Assembly (NCBI GenBank): GCA_964523395.1
Contig: CAZFXS010000002.1
Span: forward strand, 62,001 to 126,000
Direction of reading: 5' to 3'
DNA from: JANYJZ01 sp964523395
GTDB taxonomy: Bacteria; Bacteroidota; Ignavibacteria; UBA10030; SZUA-254
Length of the DNA stretch: 64,000 bases
The position numbers and the translations under genes are program-made. The notes below the pieces were generated by a model, which was not told the DNA's origin, did not search any database, and worked only from the letters and a program-made list of their open reading frames with translations. The first letter of the stretch is position 1; each line of letters starts with the position of its first letter. Below, piece by piece: positions 16,750 through 25,194 of this stretch.

Positions 16750-17703
16750 ATGAGTGAATGCGCAATCAAAACCGAGCACCTTTCCAAAACGTTCAGAAAA
16801 AAAGGTGAAAACGAAGTCCGCGCTGTCGACGATATTTCTTTTGAGGTACGTCAGGGTGAAATTTTCGGGTTACTCGGCCCGAATGGCGCGGGAAAATCCA
16901 CTACCATCAAAATTCTCACCACGCTCCTTCCTCCGTCATCGGGAAGTGCGTCTATTCTCGGACATGATATCGTGCAACAGCCGCTCGAGGTACGCAGAAA
17001 TATCGTAGCTGTGTTGCAGGAAAACGCAGTGGAGATTTTTCTTTCGGTGAAGGATAATTTCCGGACATTTGGACGCTTTCAGGGGCTGGACACAAAGGAA
17101 ATCGAAAAGCAAAGCGAACGTGTGATGGAATTGTTCGGGTTAACCGAATACCGAACTCAAAAACCGATCGACCTGAGCGGCGGATTAAAACGGAGAGTCC
17201 AGGTCGCAAAAGTGTTTATGGTCAACAAACCGATTGTGTTTCTGGATGAAGCGACAACCGGAATGGATACCATCAATAAACGGACAACGCTCAACGCTAT
17301 CAAAGAAGAAGCACGCCAGGGAAGAACAATTGTTTTAACAACACATGTGCTTGAAGAGGCAGAAGACTTATGTGATTCTTTAGTTATCGTCAATCACGGC
17401 AACATTATTGCTTCCGGGACACCTTCACAGGTAAAATCATTATCCGCACTCAGGCTCTATTATCTAACGCTGACCTTCGAACAGTGGTCTGACCAGATCA
17501 TTAAACTCATCAACAGCCATCAACCATTTGCTGTTGAAGTAAACCCGCCTTCCGTAAATGTCACCGTCCGCGATGAGGCGATCGCAGTGCGGATTCTCGC
17601 TTCCTTACAGCATGCCGGCATTACTCCCCATTTCGAAATGAACGGGGCGACACTTGAAGATGCGTTTCTGCATCTTATTGATGCCGGAAAGGAGCGGGCA
17701 TAA
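16750..17703 (+). CDS. ABC-2 type transporter, ATP-binding protein
   Basis: ATPase subunit of a DrrA-like exporter. Walker A is GPNGAGKST, the signature is LSGGLKRRVQVAKV, Walker B is PIVFLDEAT and the switch His is in LTTHVLEEAEDLCDS. A C-terminal extension of about 80 residues is typical of this subfamily. The frame is open from 16705, but the ATG at 16750 gives the normal N-terminus (MSECAIKTEHLSKTF), 317 residues. Its stop overlaps the permease start (TAATG), so the two subunits are translated together. Exported substrate unknown. Confidence 0.94.
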   Translation: MSECAIKTEHLSKTFRKKGENEVRAVDDISFEVRQGEIFGLLGPNGAGKSTTIKILTTLLPPSSGSASILGHDIVQQPLEVRRNIVAVLQENAVEIFLSVKDNFRTFGRFQGLDTKEIEKQSERVMELFGLTEYRTQKPIDLSGGLKRRVQVAKVFMVNKPIVFLDEATTGMDTINKRTTLNAIKEEARQGRTIVLTTHVLEEAEDLCDSLVIVNHGNIIASGTPSQVKSLSALRLYYLTLTFEQWSDQIIKLINSHQPFAVEVNPPSVNVTVRDEAIAVRILASLQHAGITPHFEMNGATLEDAFLHLIDAGKERA

Positions 17704-18464
17704 TGCAGTCGGTTCTTGCCGTCATGTACCGCGAGTATAAAATCCGCATCACCAGTCTGATGTGGCTGTTTTATGATCTGCTTGTTCCGTTTGCATATTT
17801 ACTATTATTCGGGCTTGGATTTGATACGGCTCTTACCGGCGGCATCACTTCATCAGGGTCATCTGTTTCTTATAACACATTCTTTCTTCCCAGCGTTCTC
17901 GCTATGGCATGTTTCGGGATTGCAATGAACACATCATACGGTTTCTTTGTCGACAGGGACAATGGCATTTTTTACGAATTCCTTACCTACCCGATGACCC
18001 GTGGCCAGTTTCTTGTCGGCAAGATAACGTTCAACTGTCTGACATCACTGATTCAGACAATCATCGCAATCGCGCTGGGAAGCCTTTTCCTGGATGTACA
18101 CATTGAGCTTTCACGCATACCGCTGATACTTATTTGCGTGATAGTCGGGACCGCGGGGTGGTTCTTTTTCCTTGCAACATTCGCATTGAAGATCCGACGG
18201 AACGATATTTTCAATACATTAATTAACGTACTCTACTTCGTTATTTTATTTTTGAGCAGTCTCTTTTATCCGTTGGATAAAATGCCTGCATGGTTCCGGA
18301 TAGGTTCTTACATCAATCCGATTACATGGCACACCGACGCGCTGCGGTATTTCAGCGCGGGCATTGGCGACGGATCTGTTGTCCTGCTGGAGATGGCGGC
18401 GTTTGGAGTGTTTCTTACGGCAACATTCTGGATTGCGGTAAGAACATTGCACAAAGGTGTTTAA
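17703..18464 (+). CDS. ABC-2 type transporter, permease
   Basis: Six-helix membrane subunit of the exporter encoded with the preceding ATPase gene. The ABC-2 membrane fold shows in the FYEFLTYPMTRGQFLVGK coupling segment, followed by helices in the middle of the protein and a C-terminal YPLDKMPAWFRIGSYINPIT motif typical of DrrB/NodJ-like permeases. 253 residues. Translationally coupled to the ATPase by a one-base overlap. Ends six bases before the convergent gene at 18471. Confidence 0.93.
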   Translation: MQSVLAVMYREYKIRITSLMWLFYDLLVPFAYLLLFGLGFDTALTGGITSSGSSVSYNTFFLPSVLAMACFGIAMNTSYGFFVDRDNGIFYEFLTYPMTRGQFLVGKITFNCLTSLIQTIIAIALGSLFLDVHIELSRIPLILICVIVGTAGWFFFLATFALKIRRNDIFNTLINVLYFVILFLSSLFYPLDKMPAWFRIGSYINPITWHTDALRYFSAGIGDGSVVLLEMAAFGVFLTATFWIAVRTLHKGV

Positions 18465-18470
18465 GGTGAG

Positions 18471-18875
18471 TTAAAATTCCGGAGGATGGTCGATATCCAT
18501 CTCGATTTTGAGTAACTCGTTGGCGTAAATAATATCTTTTCTGGCAGGAGAAATCTGGATATCCCAGTCGCCGCGTTGATTTTTGGTGACCGACCCCCAT
18601 AACTTCCGGATTTTCCACGATGTGAACTGTTCCCAGAATACCCACCCGAAATACGCTGTACTTTCCTTGATAAAAAATGCCGGGACACGTTCACCCGGCT
18701 GCACACTGACCTGGTCAACGGTCATCGGCACATAGTTCTTCCGTTGAAGCTCACCGATAAAAAGCGCCGTCATGTCTTTACCTTCATAATATAAATCATG
18801 ACGTACTCGTTTCACATCATTTCCGTCAATGATGGATGCAAGTGCTTCGCGAAGATGTTGTTCTGATGCAGTCAT
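18471..18875 (-). CDS. Uncharacterised protein
   Basis: 134 residues, no signal peptide or membrane helix. I do not recognise a family. The N-terminus (EQHLREALASIIDGNDV) is helical and charged. The middle is rich in aromatics (FFIKESTAYFGWVFWEQF), suggesting a small beta-rich globular domain. It is convergent with the ABC permease gene. The downstream strand holds no alternative gene, so I accept it as real with moderate certainty. Confidence 0.6.
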   Translation of the reverse strand: MTASEQHLREALASIIDGNDVKRVRHDLYYEGKDMTALFIGELQRKNYVPMTVDQVSVQPGERVPAFFIKESTAYFGWVFWEQFTSWKIRKLWGSVTKNQRGDWDIQISPARKDIIYANELLKIEMDIDHPPEF

Positions 18876-18972
18876 GAGAGTTGTTTAGTCTTGCGTGAAT
18901 ATAGAGACTTGGGAAACTACATGCAAAATCACAATGAATTGTTAATAGAAATTGAATAGTCACAGGATGTTC

Positions 18973-18987
18973 GACCCCTTTGGGGTC
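18973..18987. other. Short GC-rich hairpin upstream of the VKOR-like gene
   Basis: GACCCC (18973-18978) pairs with GGGGTC (18982-18987) around TTT and is followed by TTTCTCTGTTT. It looks like an intrinsic terminator on the plus strand, but no plus-strand gene ends just before it. It might isolate the VKOR-like gene from upstream transcription. Confidence 0.35.
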
Positions 18988-19004
18988 TTTCTCTGTTTAT
19001 CATC

Positions 19005-19033
19005 TTGACCATCAGGAAAACTCTGTGTATCTT
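19005..19033 (+). promoter_or_regulatory. Possible promoter of the VKOR-like/HDAC-like gene pair
   Basis: TTGACC (19005-19010) and TATCTT (19028-19033) lie 17 bases apart. The -10 element ends six bases before the ATG at 19040, so transcription would start at or next to the start codon (leaderless mRNA). By-eye match only. Confidence 0.35.
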
Positions 19034-19039
19034 AAACCG

Positions 19040-19453
19040 ATGGTTATCGGTGTAATAATAATTCTTCTGGCGGCAACCGGTTTTCTGATTTCGCTCTATT
19101 TCACGCTTGTATATTACCGGGTAATCAAGGCAGATCAACGATACATCCCGAATTTTTGCCGAATGGAAGAAGGAACATGTCAGCAAATAATTCATACAGC
19201 TGAAGCACGTCTGTTTGGAGTACCGAATTCACTAATTGGACTATGGTATTATCTTCTTGTTATTATTGCTTCGGTGGCACCGGGAATAGTGCCGCATCAA
19301 ATCATTATTATTACCAGTGCTTCAACTGTTGCTGTCGGTATTTATCTTAGCTATGTTCTTATCATGAAATTGAAGATCCCATGCATACTTTGTTTCACCG
19401 GGCATGGTATCAACGCTTCTCTGTGTATCCTTTTGTTGTTTCATCAGCAATAA
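19040..19453 (+). CDS. VKOR-like membrane thiol oxidoreductase
   Basis: Vitamin K epoxide reductase family protein, which in bacteria re-oxidises a DsbA-like thiol oxidase and passes electrons to quinone. The active-site CxxC is in IPCILC, the loop cysteine pair is in NFCRMEEGTC and the conserved Ser is in VPNSLIGLWYY. Four hydrophobic helices are visible. The frame is open from a TTG at 18980, but the ATG at 19040 gives a clean start at the first helix (137 residues). No thioredoxin-like domain is fused and no DsbA-like partner is adjacent. Confidence 0.88.
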   Translation: MVIGVIIILLAATGFLISLYFTLVYYRVIKADQRYIPNFCRMEEGTCQQIIHTAEARLFGVPNSLIGLWYYLLVIIASVAPGIVPHQIIIITSASTVAVGIYLSYVLIMKLKIPCILCFTGHGINASLCILLLFHQQ

Positions 19454-19461
19454 CGTAAGAG

Positions 19462-20409
19462 ATGGCATCGAAAACAGGATTCGTTTACCATGATAAATTT
19501 CTCGATCACAATACCGGTGCAGGGCATGCCGAACGCCCTGACCGGCTCCGTTCCGTTACCGCCCATCTTAAAACAACAGGGTTATGGCAACAGCTTCAGC
19601 ACGTCATGATTGATCCCGTGCCGGAAGAATTCATTCTCAACGTTCATGCGGAAACACATTACCGTTTTGTCCGCGATGCAATCAGGCGCGGAGTACGTAT
19701 GCTCGATACGGACGGTGACACATATGCTTCTTCCGGTTCATTCGATGCAGCATTGCTTGCGGCAGGAGCAGTCATCGCCGGTGTTGATGCTGTTGTTGGC
19801 GGACCGCTGAAGAACGTATTCTGCGCTGTCCGTCCTCCCGGTCATCACGCCGAAAGCAACAAGGTCATGGGATTTTGTCTGTTCAATAATATTGCCATCG
19901 GCGCGCGCTATGCTCAATCGGCACACGGAGTTGAGCGTGTCGCCATCATCGATTGGGATGTTCATCACGGCAACGGAACGCAGGAAATATTCTACAAGGA
20001 TAAATCGGTACTATTTATTAGCACGCATCAATATCCTTTTTATCCCGGCTCCGGCAGCCGGGAAGAACGCGGCGAAGGTGAAGGATTTGAATACACATTA
20101 AACATTCCTATGGCTGCGGGTTGCGGTGAGACCGAATATGTTGAAGCATTCCGGCGGGATATTCTTCCAATGCTCGACGGGTATAGGCCGGATCTTATCA
20201 TGATCTCGGCCGGATTTGACGCGCACAGGGATGACCCTCTCGCAAACATGCGCCTCACGGAAGAATCATTCGGCATGTTTACGGAAATGATGATGGAAGC
20301 TGCAGAAAAATATTGCAAAGGAAAAATTGTTTCCGTACTGGAAGGCGGATATAATCTGGAAGCACTGGCGTTGAGCGTAGAATTTCATATACGAAAACTT
20401 CTTTCCTGA
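19462..20409 (+). CDS. Histone deacetylase-like amidohydrolase
   Basis: Zinc-dependent deacetylase of the HDAC / acetylpolyamine amidohydrolase / AcuC superfamily. Metal and catalytic motifs are all present: RPPGHHAE (charge-relay His pair), IDWDVHHGNGTQ, HQYPFYPGSG, ISAGFDAHRDDPL and LEGGYN. The 315-residue length fits bacterial class II-type enzymes. The substrate is probably a small acetylated amine or acetyl-lysine. It starts eight bases after the VKOR-like gene and is probably cotranscribed, although the functions do not suggest a shared pathway. Confidence 0.92.
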   Translation: MASKTGFVYHDKFLDHNTGAGHAERPDRLRSVTAHLKTTGLWQQLQHVMIDPVPEEFILNVHAETHYRFVRDAIRRGVRMLDTDGDTYASSGSFDAALLAAGAVIAGVDAVVGGPLKNVFCAVRPPGHHAESNKVMGFCLFNNIAIGARYAQSAHGVERVAIIDWDVHHGNGTQEIFYKDKSVLFISTHQYPFYPGSGSREERGEGEGFEYTLNIPMAAGCGETEYVEAFRRDILPMLDGYRPDLIMISAGFDAHRDDPLANMRLTEESFGMFTEMMMEAAEKYCKGKIVSVLEGGYNLEALALSVEFHIRKLLS

Positions 20410-20414
20410 ATTCC

Positions 20415-20443
20415 TTGACTTTCTTCCGGTAGTTCCCTACAAT
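20415..20443 (+). promoter_or_regulatory. Probable promoter of the nucleotide cyclase gene
   Basis: TTGACT (20415-20420) and TACAAT (20438-20443) are separated by exactly 17 bases, 23 bases ahead of the ATG at 20466. It is one of the cleanest sigma-70-type matches in the window and fits a short leader. Confidence 0.5.
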
Positions 20444-20465
20444 AAGAAGCATTTATCATACATTC

Positions 20466-21473
20466 ATGGACACCGGCAAGCCTAAAAAGAGTTCCAAAGT
20501 CATCTTCTATGAATTATCTTCCATCATTACCCGCATATTAAGCGGCGTTATGGTGGGTGTAATTTTGTTATTTCTTCTTCCGCTCATTGTGCCTTACCTT
20601 GAAGACGCGAAATCATTCGGATACATCCGCTCCGCACTTGCGGCAGAACAGGGCATTACGAACATCGTCAAGGAAAATGTCCCGACAAAAGTGAAAGGCA
20701 CCGATATTACCCGGTGGCTTGTTATTGTGGTCGCCTTTTTATTGAGCGGATCATTCAGCAGGGCATCCGAGAAATTTTATACCAAAGCACAGTACCTGAT
20801 GTTTAAAAGCAATGTGGAGGAATGGAAATCACAGATGCATCTCTCCGATAATGCCATCGTGCTGACACCGCTGAACAAAAAGCTTGAAGAACTGAAGCAT
20901 GCCAAGAGCAAAGACCGCGAACAATTGCTTCGCGAATTCGCCGAGACAAAAAAGAAACTCGATCAAATGGGCCGTGACGTGGCGTTTCTTTCGATGGATG
21001 TCGTGGATTCTACGGGAATGAAACAGGGAGAGGAGCGCGCCATCATCGAACACGATTTTAAGGAATATAAACGATTTGTGGAGCGGACGTTGGTGTCGCA
21101 CGGGTGTTTAAAATCCACATGGACACCGGACGGAGTGATGAGCGCTTTTACATCAGTTGATGCGGCAGTGAAGGCAGCCAGAGAGGTAATCAACGGACTG
21201 GATGAATTTAATAAGCATGTGAAATCGATGAGGCGCGATTTCGTGGTGCGGTGCGGCGTAAATTCGGGATTCGTTTATTTCGACGATTCACTCCCGCTCG
21301 AAGAAATCAGCGACCGCGTCATCGATATCGCGGGACATATGCAGAAGCATGCAAAACCTAACAGTGTTTCAGTCGCGAAACCCGCCATTGAACCGCTCAA
21401 CGAGCGGAACGGATTTGAACCTGCCGGAAGAGTTGTGGATGGGTATGAAGTGTATGAATGGAAAAAATCTTAA
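20466..21473 (+). CDS. Membrane protein with class III nucleotide cyclase domain
   Basis: 335 residues. Two hydrophobic helices (VMVGVILLFLLPLIVPYL and WLVIVVAFLLSG) flank a short extracytoplasmic loop. A helical linker rich in Lys and Glu leads to a C-terminal cyclase domain (about 175-330). That domain has the metal-binding Asp in FLSMDVVDST, the second Asp in TPDGVMSAF and a VRCGVNSGFVYF segment matching the family's GI-x-G block. The substrate-specifying residues are atypical, so I cannot say whether it makes cAMP, cGMP or neither. The last four bases overlap the end of cysS. Confidence 0.82.
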   Translation: MDTGKPKKSSKVIFYELSSIITRILSGVMVGVILLFLLPLIVPYLEDAKSFGYIRSALAAEQGITNIVKENVPTKVKGTDITRWLVIVVAFLLSGSFSRASEKFYTKAQYLMFKSNVEEWKSQMHLSDNAIVLTPLNKKLEELKHAKSKDREQLLREFAETKKKLDQMGRDVAFLSMDVVDSTGMKQGEERAIIEHDFKEYKRFVERTLVSHGCLKSTWTPDGVMSAFTSVDAAVKAAREVINGLDEFNKHVKSMRRDFVVRCGVNSGFVYFDDSLPLEEISDRVIDIAGHMQKHAKPNSVSVAKPAIEPLNERNGFEPAGRVVDGYEVYEWKKS

Positions 21474-22924
21474 CTGCTTCTGCGCCAGGTTGTTGTGCCG
21501 TCCTTTTTATCCTCCAGGATCACCCCTGCATCCGCAAGCCCGTCTCTGATTTTATCTGACAATCCCCAGAGTTTTTGAGAGCGTATTTCTTTCCGCAATT
21601 CGATAATCAACTTGACCAGGCTATCGTCAAGCGAACTATTTCCTCCGGTGTTTTCCAATTGTTCAGGAATAATTCCAAGAATTCCACCCCCAAGTTCATT
21701 AAATAATGAATCGACTTCCTTCATTGTGGCCAGGTTTAATGATCCCTGAGCTAACCCATTGTTTACATCCCGTGCAAGGTCAAAAAGTACAGCAATAGCC
21801 TGTGAAGCATTAAAATCATCATTCATCGCTTCAAGGAACTTCGTCTTGAAGGCGGCGCAGTCGATCGAACCGGATCCTGCTTGAGCTACAGGAGCTTGTC
21901 CAAGCTGAATACGGAGATTACGAACGGTATTGTGAAGTTTTTCCAATCCTTTCGAGGCACCTTCGAGTGCTTCGTCGGAAAAATCCAGAGTACTGCGGTA
22001 ATGGCTCTGGAGAATGAAGAAGCGGACAACAAGCGGCGAGTATTTTTTAAAGGCATCCTTGAGCATGATGACATTGCCGATCGACTTGCTCATCTTCTGT
22101 CCCTGCACGGTAACAAGGTTGTTGTGAATCCAATACTTCACAAACGGTTTTCCCGTCGCGCATTCGCTCTGGGAGATTTCGCATTCATGGTGCGGGAACT
22201 GATTATCCATGCCGCCCCCATGGATATCGAATGTCTCGCCGAGATATTTCATCGACATCGCGGAACACTCGACATGCCATCCCGGAAACCCGACGCCCCA
22301 CGGGCTGGGCCAGCGCATGATGTGTTCCGGCTCCGCGAATTTCCAGAGGGCGAAATCGTTCGGATGCCGCTTTTCAGATTTTACCTGAACGCGCGTTCCC
22401 GACTCGGCTTCATCGGTGTTGCGACCTGACAATTTTCCGTAATTGCTGTCTTTCGCGACATCAAAATAGACTGAACCATTAACTTCATACGCATACCCTT
22501 TTGCAATCAGGGTCTTGATAATTTCTATTTGCTCGGTAATATGCCCTGTCGCGCGGGGAGAAATATCAGGCCTCAACACGCCAAGCGCATCCATGTCTTC
22601 AAAATAGCTTCTTGTGTAGAACTCAGCTATCTCCATCGGATGTTTCTGCTCAAGCCGTCCCTGCTTCAGCAAACGGTCTTCTCCTTCATTGGTATCGCCG
22701 AGAAGATGTCCGACATCCGTAATATTCTGGACATATGTCACCTTGTAATTAAGGTATCGCAAATACCGGACAACAATATCAAACGAAACATAACTCTTCG
22801 CATGACCAATATGGGAATGACCGTACACCGTCGGGCCGCAGACATACATGCGCACACGACCCTCGTTCAACGGTGTGAAGGTTTCTTTTTGACGGGTGAG
22901 TGTGTTATACAATTTGAGAGACAT
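21470..22924 (-). CDS. cysS: Cysteinyl-tRNA synthetase
   Basis: Class I synthetase charging tRNA-Cys. 484 residues, a normal length. The catalytic HIGH motif is in YGHSHIGHA and KMSKS is in KMSKSIGNVI. The zinc ligands are the Cys in MYVCGPTVY, the Cys of WHVECSAMS and the His and Cys in PHHECEISQ. The C-terminal helical DALR-type region follows. The ATG gives the usual MSLKLYNTLTRQKE start. Convergent with the cyclase gene, with a four-base overlap. Confidence 0.97.
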   Translation of the reverse strand: MSLKLYNTLTRQKETFTPLNEGRVRMYVCGPTVYGHSHIGHAKSYVSFDIVVRYLRYLNYKVTYVQNITDVGHLLGDTNEGEDRLLKQGRLEQKHPMEIAEFYTRSYFEDMDALGVLRPDISPRATGHITEQIEIIKTLIAKGYAYEVNGSVYFDVAKDSNYGKLSGRNTDEAESGTRVQVKSEKRHPNDFALWKFAEPEHIMRWPSPWGVGFPGWHVECSAMSMKYLGETFDIHGGGMDNQFPHHECEISQSECATGKPFVKYWIHNNLVTVQGQKMSKSIGNVIMLKDAFKKYSPLVVRFFILQSHYRSTLDFSDEALEGASKGLEKLHNTVRNLRIQLGQAPVAQAGSGSIDCAAFKTKFLEAMNDDFNASQAIAVLFDLARDVNNGLAQGSLNLATMKEVDSLFNELGGGILGIIPEQLENTGGNSSLDDSLVKLIIELRKEIRSQKLWGLSDKIRDGLADAGVILEDKKDGTTTWRRSS

Positions 22925-22974
22925 TTAAAAATTATTTTTTGTTTATCCTATATTCCACAGCCTGAAAGCTGTGG

Positions 22975-25116
22975 CTATTTTTTCCAATCCTGCGGTATTT
23001 GGGTTAACGAATTCAGGCCGTACTGGTTAAGAATATACGCATAATCAAACGCGATTTCTTTAATACGGTCATATCTGCCGGTTGAACCCATATGCCCCTG
23101 GCCCATATTTACTTTCAACAGGATGGGGTTATTATCTGTTTTCATCGAACGGAGTTTCGCGACAAATTTCGAGCCTTCCCAGTAATTTACACGCGGATCA
23201 TTGTAACCGACTCTGACCAGCATATTCGGATAATCGCGTTTTGCAACATTGGAATACGGATCATACGATTTCATATAATCGTAATACATCTTCTCGTGCG
23301 GGTTTCCCCACTCCAGATATTCCTGTTCCGTGTACATCAGTGTCGGATCGAGCATGGTATTCAACGCATCAACAAACGGGACGGCAGCAATCACCGCCTT
23401 GAATAAATCAGGCCGCATGGTCGTGACCGCACCCATCAGTAATCCGCCCGCGCTTCCGCCGGAGATGGTGAGTTTTTCTTTGCTGGTATATTTTTGTTTG
23501 ATAAGATGTTCCGCGCACGCGATAAAATCGGTAAACGTGTTTTTCTTTTTCAATAATTTTCCGTCATCATACCACTCTCTTCCCATATCTCCGCCGCCGC
23601 GCACATGGGCAATCGCATAAATAACTCCGCGGTTAAGATAGCTCAGGCGTGTCGAGCTGAATGTCGGCTGGCTGGACGAACCATACGCGCCATATCCGTA
23701 CAGATGCAGCGGTGCCGTGCCGTCAAACTTCACACCCACTTTATACACAAGCGAAATCGGAATATCGGTTCCGTCATCTGCCTTTGCAAAAATCCTTTCA
23801 GATTTATATTGCGACTGGTCATACCCGCCCAGCACTTCCTGTTGTTTGACAAGCTTGCGTTCTTTGGTATCCAGATTATAGTCAAAAATAGCTGAAGGTT
23901 GAATCAATGACTGATAACTGAAACGGAATACATTTGTATCAAACATTCTGTTGACGTTACCAAACGCCGAATACACCGGATCAGGGAAATTAATATAATG
24001 CGAATCATTCGTATTCATATTCATGACGCGCATCCGCTGTAATCCTTTTTCACGTTCAAAGATTACGGCGTGGTTTGAGAAAAATGTGGTTCCTTCAATG
24101 GTAACTTCTTTGCGGTAAGGAATAACTTCGGCCCAATTCTTTTCCGCAGGATCGGCAACCGGCGCGCGCATCAGGCGAAATGTTTTGGCATCTTTGTTTG
24201 TACGAATGTAAAAGTAGTCACCCCAATGATCAACATCGTACTCATGCTCCGGGCGGCGCGGTGTTATCATTCTAAACTCATTCTGCGGCTGATCAGCCGC
24301 TACATACCACCACTCACTAGCGTTAAACGCGCCCGACCCGAGAATCAGGTATTTGTCACTTGAGGTTCTTCCGATGCCAACAGTATATAACGCGTCTTTT
24401 TCTTCAAAGATAAGTTTATCGTTTGCAGCAGCAGTACCGACTGAGTGTCTGTAAACCCTGTACGGACGTTTTGCCGAATCTTCCGTGGTATAAAAAATGG
24501 TTTTATTATCTGTCGCCCACGTAATGCTTTGGGTATTTTCCACTTCATCGGGCAGGATTGTCCCGTCCATTAAATTTTTAACATGAAGAACATAATTCTC
24601 CGAACCGCTGGTATCGACAGAGAATGCCAGAAAATTTCCATCCGGACTTACCTCCATTTGCCAGACACGGTAGAACTTAACATTCTTTGACATTTCATTT
24701 TGATCAAAGTAAATTTCTTCCGCAGCATCCACGCTCCCCTTTTTCCGGCAGAAGATGGGATACTGTTTTCCTTTTTCCGTCCGGGAATAATAAAAATAGT
24801 TTCCTTCGCGGTAGGGCGGATCTTCATCAGTCTCTTTAATGCGCCGTATCATTTCATTGTAGAGCGTTTCCTGAAGAGCCACCGTTGAGTTCATCATGGA
24901 ATCGGTGTAAGCATTCTCGGAGTTAAGATACGCAGTCACTTCCGGACTGCCACGTTCTTTGAGCCACGCGTAATTATCCACGCGGATGTCGCCATGGAGC
25001 GTGTCTGCTTTCGGGACAATTTTCGCAACCGGCGGTTTTACGACGGACTGTGCCCTCGCCTGAGAAACCCATCCGAGAAAAATAGTTATTACAGCCACAA
25101 GAAGAATTTGTATCAT
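22975..25116 (-). CDS. Exported prolyl oligopeptidase family (S9) peptidase
   Basis: Serine peptidase resembling oligopeptidase B. I start it at the ATG at 25116, because AGGAAG lies seven bases upstream and the start opens a signal peptide (MIQILLVAVITIFLGWVSQARAQ). That leaves 713 residues, against 738 for the whole open frame. An N-terminal beta-propeller gates the catalytic domain, where the triad is Ser in SGGSAGGLLMG, Asp in GYNDPRVNYWEG and His in GQGHMGSTGRYD. It should act on short peptides in the periplasm or outside the cell. Confidence 0.93.
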   Translation of the reverse strand: MIQILLVAVITIFLGWVSQARAQSVVKPPVAKIVPKADTLHGDIRVDNYAWLKERGSPEVTAYLNSENAYTDSMMNSTVALQETLYNEMIRRIKETDEDPPYREGNYFYYSRTEKGKQYPIFCRKKGSVDAAEEIYFDQNEMSKNVKFYRVWQMEVSPDGNFLAFSVDTSGSENYVLHVKNLMDGTILPDEVENTQSITWATDNKTIFYTTEDSAKRPYRVYRHSVGTAAANDKLIFEEKDALYTVGIGRTSSDKYLILGSGAFNASEWWYVAADQPQNEFRMITPRRPEHEYDVDHWGDYFYIRTNKDAKTFRLMRAPVADPAEKNWAEVIPYRKEVTIEGTTFFSNHAVIFEREKGLQRMRVMNMNTNDSHYINFPDPVYSAFGNVNRMFDTNVFRFSYQSLIQPSAIFDYNLDTKERKLVKQQEVLGGYDQSQYKSERIFAKADDGTDIPISLVYKVGVKFDGTAPLHLYGYGAYGSSSQPTFSSTRLSYLNRGVIYAIAHVRGGGDMGREWYDDGKLLKKKNTFTDFIACAEHLIKQKYTSKEKLTISGGSAGGLLMGAVTTMRPDLFKAVIAAVPFVDALNTMLDPTLMYTEQEYLEWGNPHEKMYYDYMKSYDPYSNVAKRDYPNMLVRVGYNDPRVNYWEGSKFVAKLRSMKTDNNPILLKVNMGQGHMGSTGRYDRIKEIAFDYAYILNQYGLNSLTQIPQDWKK

Positions 25117-25194
25117 GTCACTTCCTTTCAGGAAACTGATTATACTTTGTGAAACGCCATTGAACAACATCAAATATAGAGCCATGGACACCCC

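Noticed and set aside
18973..18998. Hairpin plus T-rich stretch as terminator of the ABC permease transcript
   Set aside because: It is 500 bases past the permease stop, with a convergent gene in between.
21881..22429. 182-codon plus-strand ORF over cysS
   Set aside because: Shadow of cysS codon usage. The opposite strand carries the HIGH and KMSKS motifs.
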